Below, one piece after another: positions 7,345-15,403 of a DNA stretch of 64,000 nucleotides. A program made the position numbers and the translations under genes. The notes beneath the pieces were generated by a model that was not told where the DNA came from, searched no databases, and was given only the letters and a program-made list of their open reading frames with translations. Source of the DNA: Chitinophaga sp. LS1. Lineage in GTDB: Bacteria; Bacteroidota; Bacteroidia; Chitinophagales; Chitinophagaceae. The number at the start of each line of letters is the position of its first letter. The first letter of the stretch is position 1. The stretch is taken from NCBI RefSeq assembly GCF_034274695.1, contig NZ_CP128362.1, forward strand, positions 1,612,001 through 1,676,000, written 5' to 3'.

Positions 7345-7593
7345 TTAGTAGCCTGCTCCTTCGGTTTCTGAGGCGAATTTCGCTTGCGGAATACTTAGTT
7401 GCCTGCTCCTTCGGTTTTTCCTGCGTCTTCGCTTTCTGATCCCTTAGTTGCCTGTTTCTTCGGTTTTCCCTGCGTCATTCGCTTTCTAACCCCTTAGTTG
7501 CCTGCTCCTTCAGTTTTTCCTGCCTCATTCGCTTTCTAACCTCTTAGTTACCTGCTCCTTCGGTTTTCCCTGCGTCATTCGTCTTCTCTGCTT
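7345..7593 (-). repeat. 50-bp tandem array spilling over the 3' end of the BatD-like gene
   Basis: Five degenerate copies of about 49-50 bp, recognisable by TTAGTTGCCTGCTCCTTCGG at about 7345, 7395, 7444, 7494 and 7544. The copy at 7544 encodes the C-terminal residues NDAGKTEGAGN and the TAA stop of the BatD-like gene. The others follow downstream in the minus direction, each still carrying the stop equivalent. The array fills the whole gap before batA and separates two genes that are usually close. Its layout parallels the array at 4265-4608 although the sequences are unrelated. Confidence 0.9.
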
Positions 7594-8530
7594 CTTTTGC
7601 TTTCTCTACAGCGGGTTTGGTCCATTCCACAATCTCAAAAGCCTGTGCCAGTGCGCGCTCATGCTCTTCAGGTGTAGGATGGAGCTTCGCGAATTTGGCC
7701 AGGTCAGCTACCGTCAGCAGGTCTCTCAACCTGTCGCGTTGCTGATTAAGGACCGTCACCGGTTTGATGTGTTGCAGCAGTTCCTCACTGGTTTGCTCCA
7801 GGGCAGGGATATTGAATTGCTGTTCGAAGTATGCGCGTAGTACGTCGGTGATGCGGGTATAATATTGCTTCACATCTCCCTGCTGCCACAGTTTCTCTTC
7901 TCTCAGCTGCTTCAGTGCCAGCAGTGCTACCTCGTAAGGTGGTACGGCAGGTGCTGTAGGTTTCACCACTGCTTTCTTAGGACGGCTGCGGAAATATACC
8001 AACAATCCTATACCTATGATGATCACACTGAAACCAATAGCAAAGTACAGCCAGTAATCCCAGAAGTTCCAGGGTACAGAGCGTACGTTTTTAATAGGTT
8101 TGAACGCCTTGGTAGTATCTACCGCAACGGTACCTACCTCTATGCGCAGTGAATCGGTGAAGGCTGAATCAGTCACCCCACCATTATTCAGCACATCAAA
8201 TTTTAAGGCAGGGAGGTCCCAGCTACCACTGTCAAAGCTGGTGAGTACAAGGGTTTGTTGAAACACCTTGTTTCCATTGGCAGCAGAAGTATCGAGGCCG
8301 GTACGGCTTACTACTTCCCAGTGACTGAAAGAATCTGGTAATTGAGGGAATACGACATTGCCAACGCCCTGGTTAGGTACGGTGGCTGACAATATGAGTT
8401 TTACCTGCTCACCTATACGGATATGGTCTGTATCTGTACGGGCACTCACCTGCACCTGGGCCTGCGAAGCAAACCCATAACCCAGCATTGCAAATAAAAT
8501 AAGTGTTTTAACTATGATCTGTTTACCCAT
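7544..8530 (-). CDS. BatD-like membrane protein of the aerotolerance-type operon
   Basis: A 328-residue protein with a signal peptide (IIVKTLILFAMLGYGFASQAQ), a beta-rich periplasmic domain resembling the N-terminal domain of BatD (VSARTDTDHIRIGEQVKLILSA), one membrane segment at about residues 163-183 (YWLYFAIGFSVIIIGIGLLVYF) and a helical cytoplasmic domain. It is shorter than full BatD proteins and fits the compact version found between DUF58 and batA genes. The C-terminus is a charged, low-complexity tail (AVEKAKEAEKTNDAG) encoded by the first copy of a 50-bp tandem array, so tail length may vary between strains. It lies 24 bp after the DUF58 gene. Confidence 0.8.
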   Translation of the reverse strand: MGKQIIVKTLILFAMLGYGFASQAQVQVSARTDTDHIRIGEQVKLILSATVPNQGVGNVVFPQLPDSFSHWEVVSRTGLDTSAANGNKVFQQTLVLTSFDSGSWDLPALKFDVLNNGGVTDSAFTDSLRIEVGTVAVDTTKAFKPIKNVRSVPWNFWDYWLYFAIGFSVIIIGIGLLVYFRSRPKKAVVKPTAPAVPPYEVALLALKQLREEKLWQQGDVKQYYTRITDVLRAYFEQQFNIPALEQTSEELLQHIKPVTVLNQQRDRLRDLLTVADLAKFAKLHPTPEEHERALAQAFEIVEWTKPAVEKAKEAEKTNDAGKTEGAGN

Positions 8531-8554
8531 GTTAATTTGCTCATCTTTAAACTA

Positions 8555-9418
8555 TCACCTGTTTGTAAAGAAGCCTTTTAAAGCCTTTACATAATCTTCA
8601 TCCGTACGAATGCTGATCAGGCTTGCACCACTCTTTTTGAAAGAATTGCTGCAATACTGTACGTGCTGCTGGAACTGTTGGGTATAATATTGCTGCACCT
8701 GTTTGTCAGAAGCATCTACCCATTGGCGTGCACCAGTTTCAGAATCCTGCATTTGTATCAGTCCTACCGGTGGCAGTTCTTTGTCACGCTGATCGTATAC
8801 ATGTACGCCGACCACATCGTGGCGTTTGGCAGCAATGTTCAGTGCATCCTGGTAGTCGCCTGTCAGGAAGTCGCTCAGCATGAATACAATGCTCCTTTTC
8901 TTTGTCGCATTGTTAAAGAAACGCAGTGTTTCCCTGATATTAGTGCCTTTGCGGGTAGGAGTAAAGGACAGCAGTTCGCGAATGATAAACAGGATATGGG
9001 ATTTACCTTTCTTAGGCGGGATATATTTTTCCATACCGTCGCTGAAGAAGATCACTCCTACTTTATCATTGTTTTTGATCGCGGAGAAGGCCAGTACAGC
9101 GCAGAGCTCCGTAATCATACTCCGCTTGTTCTGCCGTACGGTACCGAAGAGGGAGCTATCACTCACATCTACCAGCAACATTACGGTAAGTTCACGTTCT
9201 TCTTCGAAAACCTTGATGAAGGGATGATTTAAACGGGCAGTCACATTCCAGTCGATAGCCCGCACATCATCGCCCACCTGGTAATCGCGCACCTCACTGA
9301 AAGACATACCACGCCCCTTGAAGGCGCTGTGATATTCGCCTGCAAAGATGTGATTGGAGAGACCTTTGGTCTTGATCTCTATCTGCCTGACCTTCTTAAG
9401 TATTTCTGCAGTATCCAC
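8555..9418 (-). CDS. DUF58 domain protein of the MoxR operon
   Basis: A 287-residue cytoplasmic protein. It contains the DUF58 signature around residues 40-60 (GDDVRAIDWNVTARLNHPFIK), preceded by HSAFKGRGMSFSEVRDY, and a VWA-like fold with LLVDVSDSSLFG (about 82-93) and VFMLSDFLTGDY (about 178-189). Proteins of this kind are encoded next to MoxR ATPases and are thought to be their partner or substrate. The start is GTG at 9416-9418. It sits 48 bp after the moxR stop and 24 bp before the BatD-like gene on the same strand. Confidence 0.9.
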   Translation of the reverse strand: MDTAEILKKVRQIEIKTKGLSNHIFAGEYHSAFKGRGMSFSEVRDYQVGDDVRAIDWNVTARLNHPFIKVFEEERELTVMLLVDVSDSSLFGTVRQNKRSMITELCAVLAFSAIKNNDKVGVIFFSDGMEKYIPPKKGKSHILFIIRELLSFTPTRKGTNIRETLRFFNNATKKRSIVFMLSDFLTGDYQDALNIAAKRHDVVGVHVYDQRDKELPPVGLIQMQDSETGARQWVDASDKQVQQYYTQQFQQHVQYCSNSFKKSGASLISIRTDEDYVKALKGFFTNR

Positions 9419-9466
9419 CGGTTGTACATTAACGTTTAAAAAAACTGTTTGCTACAGAGGGGCCGA

Positions 9467-10468
9467 TTAAGGTACTTCTACAGCATTCAGAATTTCGCTC
9501 AGGATGTTTTCGCTGGTTACGTTTTCCGCTTCCGCTTCGTAAGTGAGACCTACACGGTGACGCATTACGTCGAAGCAGATGCTGCGAACGTCTTCAGGAA
9601 TTACATATCCGCGACGTTTCATGAAGGCATAAGCTTTAGCAGCCATTGCCAGGTTGATGCTCGCTCTTGGAGAACCACCATAAGCGATGAGCGGTTTCAG
9701 TTTCTGCAGTTTGTATTCGTCAGGATTACGGGTAGCAAATACGATATCGAGGATATAGCGTTCGATCTTTTCATCCATGTATACTTCACGCACCAGGTCG
9801 CGTGCCTTCATAATGTCGGCAGGCTGAATGATGGGATTGATCTTCTGAGAAGGCTGTGGGTTCAGGTTCTGACGGATGATGAGGCGCTCTTCTTCCCTGG
9901 TAGGGTAGCCGATCACCACTTTGAGCATAAAACGGTCTACCTGTGCTTCTGGCAGTGTGTAGGTACCTTCCTGCTCGATTGGGTTCTGGGTAGCCAGTAC
10001 CAGGAAAGGCTCTTCCAGTTTAAAAGTAGTATCACCGATAGTGATCTGTCTTTCCTGCATTGCTTCCAGCAGGGCACTCTGCACTTTTGCAGGGGCACGG
10101 TTGATCTCATCCGCCAGGATAAAGTTGGCGAAGATAGGACCGCGTCTTACTACAAATTCATTCTTTTGCTGGTTGTATATCATAGTACCGATCACGTCCG
10201 CAGGCAGAAGGTCCGGTGTAAACTGAATACGGCTGAATTTACCGTTAATGGCAGAAGAGAGGGATTTAATAGACAGGGTTTTTGCCAGACCGGGTACACC
10301 TTCCAGCAATACGTGGCCTTGTGCCAGCAGCCCTATCAACAGTCTTTCTACCATGTAACGCTGCCCTACGATGACTTTGCCCAGTTCGAGGTTCAGCAGG
10401 TCTACAAATGCGCTGGCCTCGTGGATTTTTTCATTTAGTTGACGGATATCATACGAAGTATTCTCCAT
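9467..10468 (-). CDS. MoxR-family AAA+ ATPase
   Basis: A 333-residue AAA+ ATPase. Walker A is GVPGLAKT (about residues 56-63), Walker B LADEINRAPAKVQSALLEAMQE (about 118-139, including the MoxR-specific extension), sensor 1 ATQNPIEQEGTYTLPEAQVDRFM (about 159-181), and sensor 2 lies near GGSPRASINL. MoxR proteins act as chaperone-like remodelling ATPases for VWA-domain partners, here the DUF58, BatD-like and BatA proteins encoded directly downstream. It is the first gene of the four-gene unit, with its promoter presumably in the 284-bp divergent gap at 10469-10752. No truncation is seen. Confidence 0.95.
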   Translation of the reverse strand: MENTSYDIRQLNEKIHEASAFVDLLNLELGKVIVGQRYMVERLLIGLLAQGHVLLEGVPGLAKTLSIKSLSSAINGKFSRIQFTPDLLPADVIGTMIYNQQKNEFVVRRGPIFANFILADEINRAPAKVQSALLEAMQERQITIGDTTFKLEEPFLVLATQNPIEQEGTYTLPEAQVDRFMLKVVIGYPTREEERLIIRQNLNPQPSQKINPIIQPADIMKARDLVREVYMDEKIERYILDIVFATRNPDEYKLQKLKPLIAYGGSPRASINLAMAAKAYAFMKRRGYVIPEDVRSICFDVMRHRVGLTYEAEAENVTSENILSEILNAVEVP

Positions 10469-10709
10469 GCTTATTTATTATTTACAAGTTTGCTAAAGTA
10501 AAACTTTCTGCCAGTAAAACACCGCCAGACAAGCAGATATGGCCGTTAAAATGCTGTTAAGAATAGAATTACAAATTAAAATTTACAAATTACGATATGG
10601 CACTCAGATACATACATTTCTTAATTTGTAATCCTTGCATTATAAATAACGTATGTGACCCCCAAATTAATAAAGCCGGCGCATATTTATATCATCTTTT
10701 TTTATAACG

Positions 10710-10717
10710 TACATTTG
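10710..10717 (+). promoter_or_regulatory. -7 promoter element before the 113-aa hypothetical gene
   Basis: TACATTTG matches TAnnTTTG and is followed by CAGGGATAG; the ATG is 35 nt downstream. The rest of the 10469-10709 gap is AT-rich and must also hold the moxR promoter on the other strand; I see no gene in it. Confidence 0.6.
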
Positions 10718-10752
10718 CAGGGATAGAAGGTTCATAATTAAATAATTATAAA

Positions 10753-11094
10753 ATGGCAGAGGAATTCGAGCAGCAATGGAAAAGGGTGCTGGATATGTTC
10801 ACAGAGCGATTTGGGAAAACCCCTAACATGGAAGCGATTCTCTTTTTAATAGGTGCACAGGAACTGGGAAATATGAAGAAGAAGTGGACGAAGGAGCAGA
10901 AACAGGACCTGATGCATGTGGCAACATGTACTTTATTGAGTCAAAGCGGGTATTTTGAACTACAAGGGTATGACAACGATGGTTGGCCCCATTTCAAAGA
11001 AGCACAACCTGTACCCAAAATGAGTATGCCAGAACAGGAAAGATTTTTGCAGGAGCATATTATTGCATACTTTGACGATCAGGAGGGACGATAA
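10753..11094 (+). CDS. Conserved-looking hypothetical protein (113 aa)
   Basis: A 113-residue soluble, mainly helical protein starting MAEEFEQQWKRVLDMFTERFGKTPNMEAILFLIGAQE. It has no signal peptide, membrane segment or cysteine-rich motif. The C-terminal part contains ELQGYDNDGWPHFKEA and ends with an acidic tail. The composition and well-placed promoter suggest a real gene. I do not recognise a named family. It is followed 37 bp later by a GNAT acetyltransferase gene and a cyclophilin gene on the same strand, which may be co-transcribed. Confidence 0.7.
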   Translation: MAEEFEQQWKRVLDMFTERFGKTPNMEAILFLIGAQELGNMKKKWTKEQKQDLMHVATCTLLSQSGYFELQGYDNDGWPHFKEAQPVPKMSMPEQERFLQEHIIAYFDDQEGR

Positions 11095-11131
11095 AATTCC
11101 CTCCCTGATATAAATTACACACACCCTGGCT

Positions 11132-11662
11132 ATGGATACATCATTACACGTTGTGCCCGTTTCTACTGAGTTGCTGGATTTACTGGTGATGCTTGAGCAG
11201 CGGACGTTTACCGAAACATTTGTTCATCAATACAACCCGGCGGACTTTAACGCTTTTATGGAAGAGAAAAAATCCAGGAAAGCACTAACAGCTGAAATGG
11301 CGGCCCCTGGCTGTTTATATTATATTCTGTACGAAGGCACTTCCCCCGCGGGGTTTTTGAAACTAAATTTACACAAGCAGCCGGATCATAACGGTCCCCT
11401 GGATCCCGCTCCTGTCATGGAGCTGGAAAAGATCTATGTGCTGAAAGCATTTCAGGGCATGAAAGCCGGACAGTTCCTGCTGGACTACGCACAGGAAGTA
11501 GCTGCGCAACATGGCGTAAAAACCATCTGGCTCGGGGTTTGGGAGTACAACACCAAGGCTTACCAATTCTACGAGAAGAATGGTTTTGAAAAATTCGGTA
11601 GCCATATCTTCATGATGGGGAATCAGGAAGATACTGACTGGCTCCTGCGCAAACAACTCTAA
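11132..11662 (+). CDS. GNAT-family N-acetyltransferase
   Basis: A 176-residue GCN5-related acetyltransferase. The acetyl-CoA-binding motif A is seen as LEKIYVLKAFQGMKAGQFLLDYA (about residues 93-115; R/Q-x-x-G-x-G/A form), and motif B is IWLGVWEYNTKAYQFYEKNGFEKFG (about 131-155). The N-terminal half (ETFVHQYNPADFNAFM) resembles ribosomal-protein or small-molecule acetyltransferases, but the substrate cannot be assigned. It lies between the 113-aa gene (37 bp) and the cyclophilin gene (15 bp), consistent with a short operon. Confidence 0.88.
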   Translation: MDTSLHVVPVSTELLDLLVMLEQRTFTETFVHQYNPADFNAFMEEKKSRKALTAEMAAPGCLYYILYEGTSPAGFLKLNLHKQPDHNGPLDPAPVMELEKIYVLKAFQGMKAGQFLLDYAQEVAAQHGVKTIWLGVWEYNTKAYQFYEKNGFEKFGSHIFMMGNQEDTDWLLRKQL

Positions 11663-11677
11663 AATAATCATACCCCC

Positions 11678-12337
11678 ATGAAACGATTGCTACTCTTTGT
11701 GTGTATAATACTCACACTCCCCGCTATGGCTGCTAAAAACCGGAAGGTAAAGATCATTACTCCCTATGGCACGATGGTGATCGAGCTGTATAACATCACA
11801 CCAAAGCACAGGGATAATTTTATAAAGCTGGCTAAGCATCACTTCTATGACAGTACGTTATTCCACAGAGTGATCAAAGGCTTTATGATACAGGGCGGTG
11901 ACCCTGATTCAAAGAATGCGGCAAAGGGAGCAATGCTTGGTAATGGAGATGTGAACTACACGATTCCTGCAGAGTTTCAGCTGAACCTGTATCACAAGAA
12001 AGGTGCACTGGCGGCAGCAAGAGACAACAATCCTGCAAAAGCAAGTTCAGGATGTCAGTTTTATATTGTGCAGGGAAAAGTGTGGACAGATGAGGAGCTC
12101 GACAAACTGGAGAAGGGTAGACTAGGGGGGAGGAAGATTCCCGTGGACCAGCGCGAGTACTACAAAAAGTACGGAGGCACACCACAGTTGGATCAGAGCT
12201 ACACTGTGTTTGGTCAGGTTGTGGAAGGCCTGGACGTGATCGATAAGATCGCAGCACTAAAGACAGATGGTAATGACAGACCACTGGAAGATGTGGTAAT
12301 GAAGGTGAGAGTGGTGAAGAAATTTTTGTTCTTTTAG
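11678..12337 (+). CDS. Cyclophilin-type peptidyl-prolyl cis-trans isomerase, exported
   Basis: A 219-residue protein with an N-terminal signal peptide ([17 protein letters not shown], cleavage near residue 18). The cyclophilin domain follows, with the usual landmarks [15 protein letters not shown] (about 67-81, including the catalytic Arg), [23 protein letters not shown] (about 108-130) and [18 protein letters not shown]. The insertion around residues 140-165 ([23 protein letters not shown]) is typical of Bacteroidota periplasmic cyclophilins. It catalyses Xaa-Pro isomerisation in the periplasm to assist folding. It is followed by gcvH 37 bp downstream. Confidence 0.92.
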   Translation: MKRLLLFVCIILTLPAMAAKNRKVKIITPYGTMVIELYNITPKHRDNFIKLAKHHFYDSTLFHRVIKGFMIQGGDPDSKNAAKGAMLGNGDVNYTIPAEFQLNLYHKKGALAAARDNNPAKASSGCQFYIVQGKVWTDEELDKLEKGRLGGRKIPVDQREYYKKYGGTPQLDQSYTVFGQVVEGLDVIDKIAALKTDGNDRPLEDVVMKVRVVKKFLFF

Positions 12338-12374
12338 GTTTTCCTTAATTTTACCCCTTAAAATCAAACTTGCC

Positions 12375-12755
12375 ATGAATTTTCCGTCAAATCTGCGTTA
12401 CACCAAAGATCACGAATGGGTGTTACTGGAAGGTAATACAGCTACTATCGGTATCACTGAATTCGCTCAGCGTGAACTGGGAGATATCGTATTTGTAGAC
12501 ATTCCTACCGTTGGTAAATCATTGGGTGCAGAAGAAGTATTCGGTACTGTGGAAGCAGTAAAGACTGTGTCTGACCTGTTCCTGCCAGTAAAAGGTACTG
12601 TAAATGAAATCAATTCCGAGCTGGATAGCTCACCAGAACTGGTGAACAGCGATCCATATGGCGAAGGATGGATGATCAAGATGACAGTATCTAACCCTGC
12701 AGATGTAGACGGACTGCTGGATGCAGCTGCCTATCAGGCACTTGTTGGCGAATAA
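12375..12755 (+). CDS. gcvH: Glycine cleavage system H protein
   Basis: A 126-residue protein of standard GcvH length. The lipoylated lysine lies in the motif [16 protein letters not shown] (Lys near residue 63), and the N-terminal [21 protein letters not shown] and C-terminal GEGWMIKM are characteristic. GcvH shuttles the methylamine intermediate between the P, T and L proteins. None of those genes is next to it here. A strong perfect hairpin at 12788-12833 follows the stop. Confidence 0.97.
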   Translation: MNFPSNLRYTKDHEWVLLEGNTATIGITEFAQRELGDIVFVDIPTVGKSLGAEEVFGTVEAVKTVSDLFLPVKGTVNEINSELDSSPELVNSDPYGEGWMIKMTVSNPADVDGLLDAAAYQALVGE

Positions 12756-12787
12756 GTCCAATAATTAATAAAAGGTTAAAAAAGTAG

Positions 12788-12833
12788 AGGTATAAGGTTC
12801 AAAAGTTGGGAACGACTTTTGAACCTTATACCT
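12788..12833 (+). terminator. Perfect 19-bp hairpin after gcvH
   Basis: Arms AGGTATAAGGTTCAAAAGT (12788-12806) and complement (12815-12833) with an 8-nt loop, then TTTAT. It ends the gcvH transcript. It also argues against a start for the next gene at 12806, which would lie inside the hairpin. Confidence 0.75.
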
Positions 12834-12880
12834 TTATGATTATTAATATTTACCCTAAAAAACAATTGGACGTGCCAGCA

Positions 12881-13267
12881 ATGAGGATTATCAGATACTA
12901 TTGGCCTGCTATATTATGGATATTGCTGGTGTTATATTTATGTACTATTCCCGGAGATAAGATCCCCAAGGATCCTTTCTATGAGAAAATACATATGGAC
13001 AAGATCGTTCACCTGGGATTGTTTGGTTGTACGGTACTCCTGTTGTGTATAGGCTATTACAGAAGTAAAGGACATATTTCGGCGCTTACATTAACGCTGT
13101 TCTGGTTCACAGCAGCAGCGTATGGTCTGGCCATTGAGTTTATTCAGAAATACTGGGCGGTAGATCGCAGCTTCGATATGATAGATGCGGTAGCCGATTC
13201 AATAGGCGCCATGTGCGGGATCATTGCTTTCTTATTTATACGAAAGTGGTGGTTGAAAAAACAATAA
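12881..13267 (+). CDS. VanZ-like family membrane protein
   Basis: A 128-residue protein with four hydrophobic segments (about residues 5-23, 45-63, 69-88, 105-123). The VanZ-like core motif is seen as DKIVHLGLFG (about 42-51), with AIEFIQKYWAVDRSFDMIDAVADSIGAMCG following. VanZ-like proteins are small membrane proteins of unclear general role; only some are tied to glycopeptide resistance, and nothing here suggests that. I choose ATG 12881 (MRIIRYYWP) because longer in-frame starts fall within or just after the gcvH hairpin. Confidence 0.85.
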   Translation: MRIIRYYWPAILWILLVLYLCTIPGDKIPKDPFYEKIHMDKIVHLGLFGCTVLLLCIGYYRSKGHISALTLTLFWFTAAAYGLAIEFIQKYWAVDRSFDMIDAVADSIGAMCGIIAFLFIRKWWLKKQ

Positions 13268-13320
13268 AAACATTCATGAAAGAGGGAATTTGCCAACGAA
13301 GATGAAAACCATTTTCAAAG

Positions 13321-13350
13321 AAAAGGCCGTATCCAATGATACGGCCTTTT
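13321..13350. terminator. Bidirectional terminator between the VanZ-like and OmpA-like genes
   Basis: AAAAGGCCGTATC and its complement (13321-13333, 13338-13350) around CAAT, with A- and T-tracts on the two sides, between convergent genes. Confidence 0.85.
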
Positions 13351-13380
13351 TTCATATATATGTGTATGAAGGAAATCCTA

Positions 13381-14058
13381 TTACTGTCCTGATTCTTTCT
13401 GCGCATCCTGCTTCATCTTATCGTTCGCATAGATAGCGAATTCCACACGACGGTTCTTAGCTCTGTTAGCATCTGTGTTATTAGGTACTACAGGCTGTTT
13501 GGAACCATACCAGTATGTTTGAATACGGTTAGCAGCTACGTTCTGTGTTTTCAGGTAGTTTGCTACAGCAGTTGCACGTCTTTCAGAAAGTGCATAGTTG
13601 TAAGCATCAGTACCAGTGGTATCGGTGTGACCTTCTACACGTACGTAGGTGTCAGGATATTTATTGAGGATGCTGGCCAGCTGCTGAATGTTTGTCTGAG
13701 CGGCAGCAGTCAGGTCCGATTTATCAAAGCCGAACAGAATACCGGAGTTGAACGTTACGTTGATACCTTCACCTACACGTTCTACGGTAGCATTTGGTAC
13801 GGTTGTTTTGATTTCCTGTGCCTGTTTATCCATTTTTTTGCCGATCAGTACACCGGCTCCGCCACCTACGGCAGCACCAATGATAGCGCCCAGGGCAGTG
13901 TTGCCTGCAGCTTTACCAATCACGGCACCTGTGGCAGCACCACCACCTACGCCGATGGCTGCGCCCTTTTGGGTATTGTTCATTCCATTCCAGGTACTAC
14001 AGCTAAATAACATGGTGGCAGACAATACTACTGCTACGATAGGATTGATTCTTTTCAT
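13381..14058 (-). CDS. OmpA-family lipoprotein with glycine-zipper region
   Basis: A 225-residue protein. The N-terminus is a lipoprotein signal (VVLSATMLFSC, lipid Cys near residue 20). Next comes a glycine-zipper segment rich in small residues (AAIGVGGGAATGAVIGKAAG, then ALGAIIGAAVGGGAGVLIGKK) at about residues 32-75. The C-terminal OmpA/MotB-type peptidoglycan-binding domain (about 100-215) includes VRVEGHTDTTGTDAYNYALSERRA and NRAKNRRVEFAIY, with the Asp and Arg that bind diaminopimelate. It probably tethers the outer membrane to the cell wall. It is a single gene between two hairpin terminators. Confidence 0.92.
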   Translation of the reverse strand: MKRINPIVAVVLSATMLFSCSTWNGMNNTQKGAAIGVGGGAATGAVIGKAAGNTALGAIIGAAVGGGAGVLIGKKMDKQAQEIKTTVPNATVERVGEGINVTFNSGILFGFDKSDLTAAAQTNIQQLASILNKYPDTYVRVEGHTDTTGTDAYNYALSERRATAVANYLKTQNVAANRIQTYWYGSKQPVVPNNTDANRAKNRRVEFAIYANDKMKQDAQKESGQ

Positions 14059-14197
14059 TGTACGAGTGTTTATTACTGAGAGATACGAGACAAATATGCT
14101 GCCAGATTTTGGTAGATCAAGGCAGACATGAATATAGGTATTAGTGAAAAAATAAATGTAATACTAATGTTTCATATTTGGGTTTAATAGAATAGGC

Positions 14198-14240
14198 AGG
14201 AATAAAGCGCTTTTGCCTACGGCAAAAGCGCTTTATTCCT
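14198..14240. terminator. Perfect 20-bp hairpin after prfA
   Basis: Arms AGGAATAAAGCGCTTTTGCC (14198-14217) and complement (14221-14240) with a 3-nt loop TAC. It sits 25 bp downstream of the prfA stop on the minus strand. Its core CGCTTTTGCCTACGGC also occurs in the hairpin at 28426-28470. Confidence 0.7.
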
Positions 14241-14264
14241 GAATTATTATTGCGCTATAACTTA

Positions 14265-15329
14265 TTAGCTACCCATTTTCATCTTCTCCACATTCTCCGC
14301 AAACTGTAACGCCTGCAGCATTTCCTGGATCTCTCCGTTTGTAAACGCATCCAGGTTGTAGACCGTCATACCAATACGGTGATCAGTTACACGACCCTGT
14401 GGGTAATTGTAAGTCCTGATCTTTGCAGAACGGTCACCAGTAGATACAAGGCTCTTACGCTGTGAAGCAATCGCTTCTTCATGCTTACGCACTGCTGCTT
14501 CGTAGATACGGGAACGCAGCATCTTCATTGCGATATCACGGTTAGAGTGCTGGCTACGTCCTTCCTGACACTCTACCACCACACCGGTAGGTATATGCGT
14601 CAATCGAACCGCAGATTCAGTTTTATTTACGTGCTGACCACCCGCACCAGACGAACGGAAAGTATCCATTTTGATATCTGCATCTCTTACATCCACATCC
14701 ACTTCTTCTGCTTCCGGCAAGATCGCCACTGTAGCTGCTGAAGTATGTACACGGCCGGAAGTTTCTGTAGCTGGAACACGCTGTACACGGTGTACACCTG
14801 ACTCAAACTTCAGGGTACCATATACATCATCACCATTTACTTCTACCACCACCTCTTTATATCCACCCACTGAACCAGGGGTTTCGCTCATAATATTGGT
14901 AGTCCAGCCTTTGAGCTCACAATAGCGGAGATACATGCGCAGCAGGTCACCAGCGAAGAGGCTAGCCTCGTCACCACCTGTACCACCCCGGATTTCAAGA
15001 ATCGCATTCTTTTCATCCTGTGGGTCTTTTGGAATCAACAGGTTACGGATTATCTCCTCCTGCTCAATTTTCTGATTGGCCAGTGCTTCGGTTTCTTCCT
15101 TAGCCAGCTCCCTCATTTCTTCATCGCCACTATCCAGCACTTCCTTGTTAAAGGCAATACTATCCAGCAACTTTGTATAAGTATCGTACGCCTTCACGAT
15201 TTTTTCCAACTGCCGGTACTCCTTGCTCAGTTTGCTGAACTGCTTGTTGTCGCTCACTATTTCGGGGTTGGTAAGGGCAAGGGAGACCTGTTCAAACCGG
15301 CCTTTAATCGCTTCTAGTTTATCTATCAT
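14265..15329 (-). CDS. prfA: Peptide chain release factor 1
   Basis: A 354-residue class I release factor. The peptidyl-tRNA hydrolysis motif GGQ is in SSGAGGQHVNKTESAVRL (about residues 224-241). The stop-codon-reading PAT tripeptide is in VQRVPATETSGRVHTSAATV (about 180-199), which identifies RF1 (UAA/UAG) and not RF2. I choose ATG 15329 (MIDKLEAIKGRF), the normal family start, over an upstream ATG at 15371. A TAATTTTG -7 element at 15379-15386 on the minus strand would give a leader of about 44 nt. Length and motifs are complete. Confidence 0.97.
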   Translation of the reverse strand: MIDKLEAIKGRFEQVSLALTNPEIVSDNKQFSKLSKEYRQLEKIVKAYDTYTKLLDSIAFNKEVLDSGDEEMRELAKEETEALANQKIEQEEIIRNLLIPKDPQDEKNAILEIRGGTGGDEASLFAGDLLRMYLRYCELKGWTTNIMSETPGSVGGYKEVVVEVNGDDVYGTLKFESGVHRVQRVPATETSGRVHTSAATVAILPEAEEVDVDVRDADIKMDTFRSSGAGGQHVNKTESAVRLTHIPTGVVVECQEGRSQHSNRDIAMKMLRSRIYEAAVRKHEEAIASQRKSLVSTGDRSAKIRTYNYPQGRVTDHRIGMTVYNLDAFTNGEIQEMLQALQFAENVEKMKMGS

Positions 15330-15378
15330 AGTTATCTTTGTTGAATGGTCGGTGATCTGTCGACTTATCAATTGCCGG

Positions 15379-15386
15379 CAAAATTA
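15379..15386 (-). promoter_or_regulatory. -7 promoter element of prfA
   Basis: TAATTTTG on the minus strand matches TAnnTTTG, about 50 bp before the chosen ATG at 15329. It supports the shorter prfA start, because the upstream ATG at 15371 would be at or before the expected transcription start. Confidence 0.5.
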
Positions 15387-15403
15387 ACATCTTTAGGATA
15401 ATT

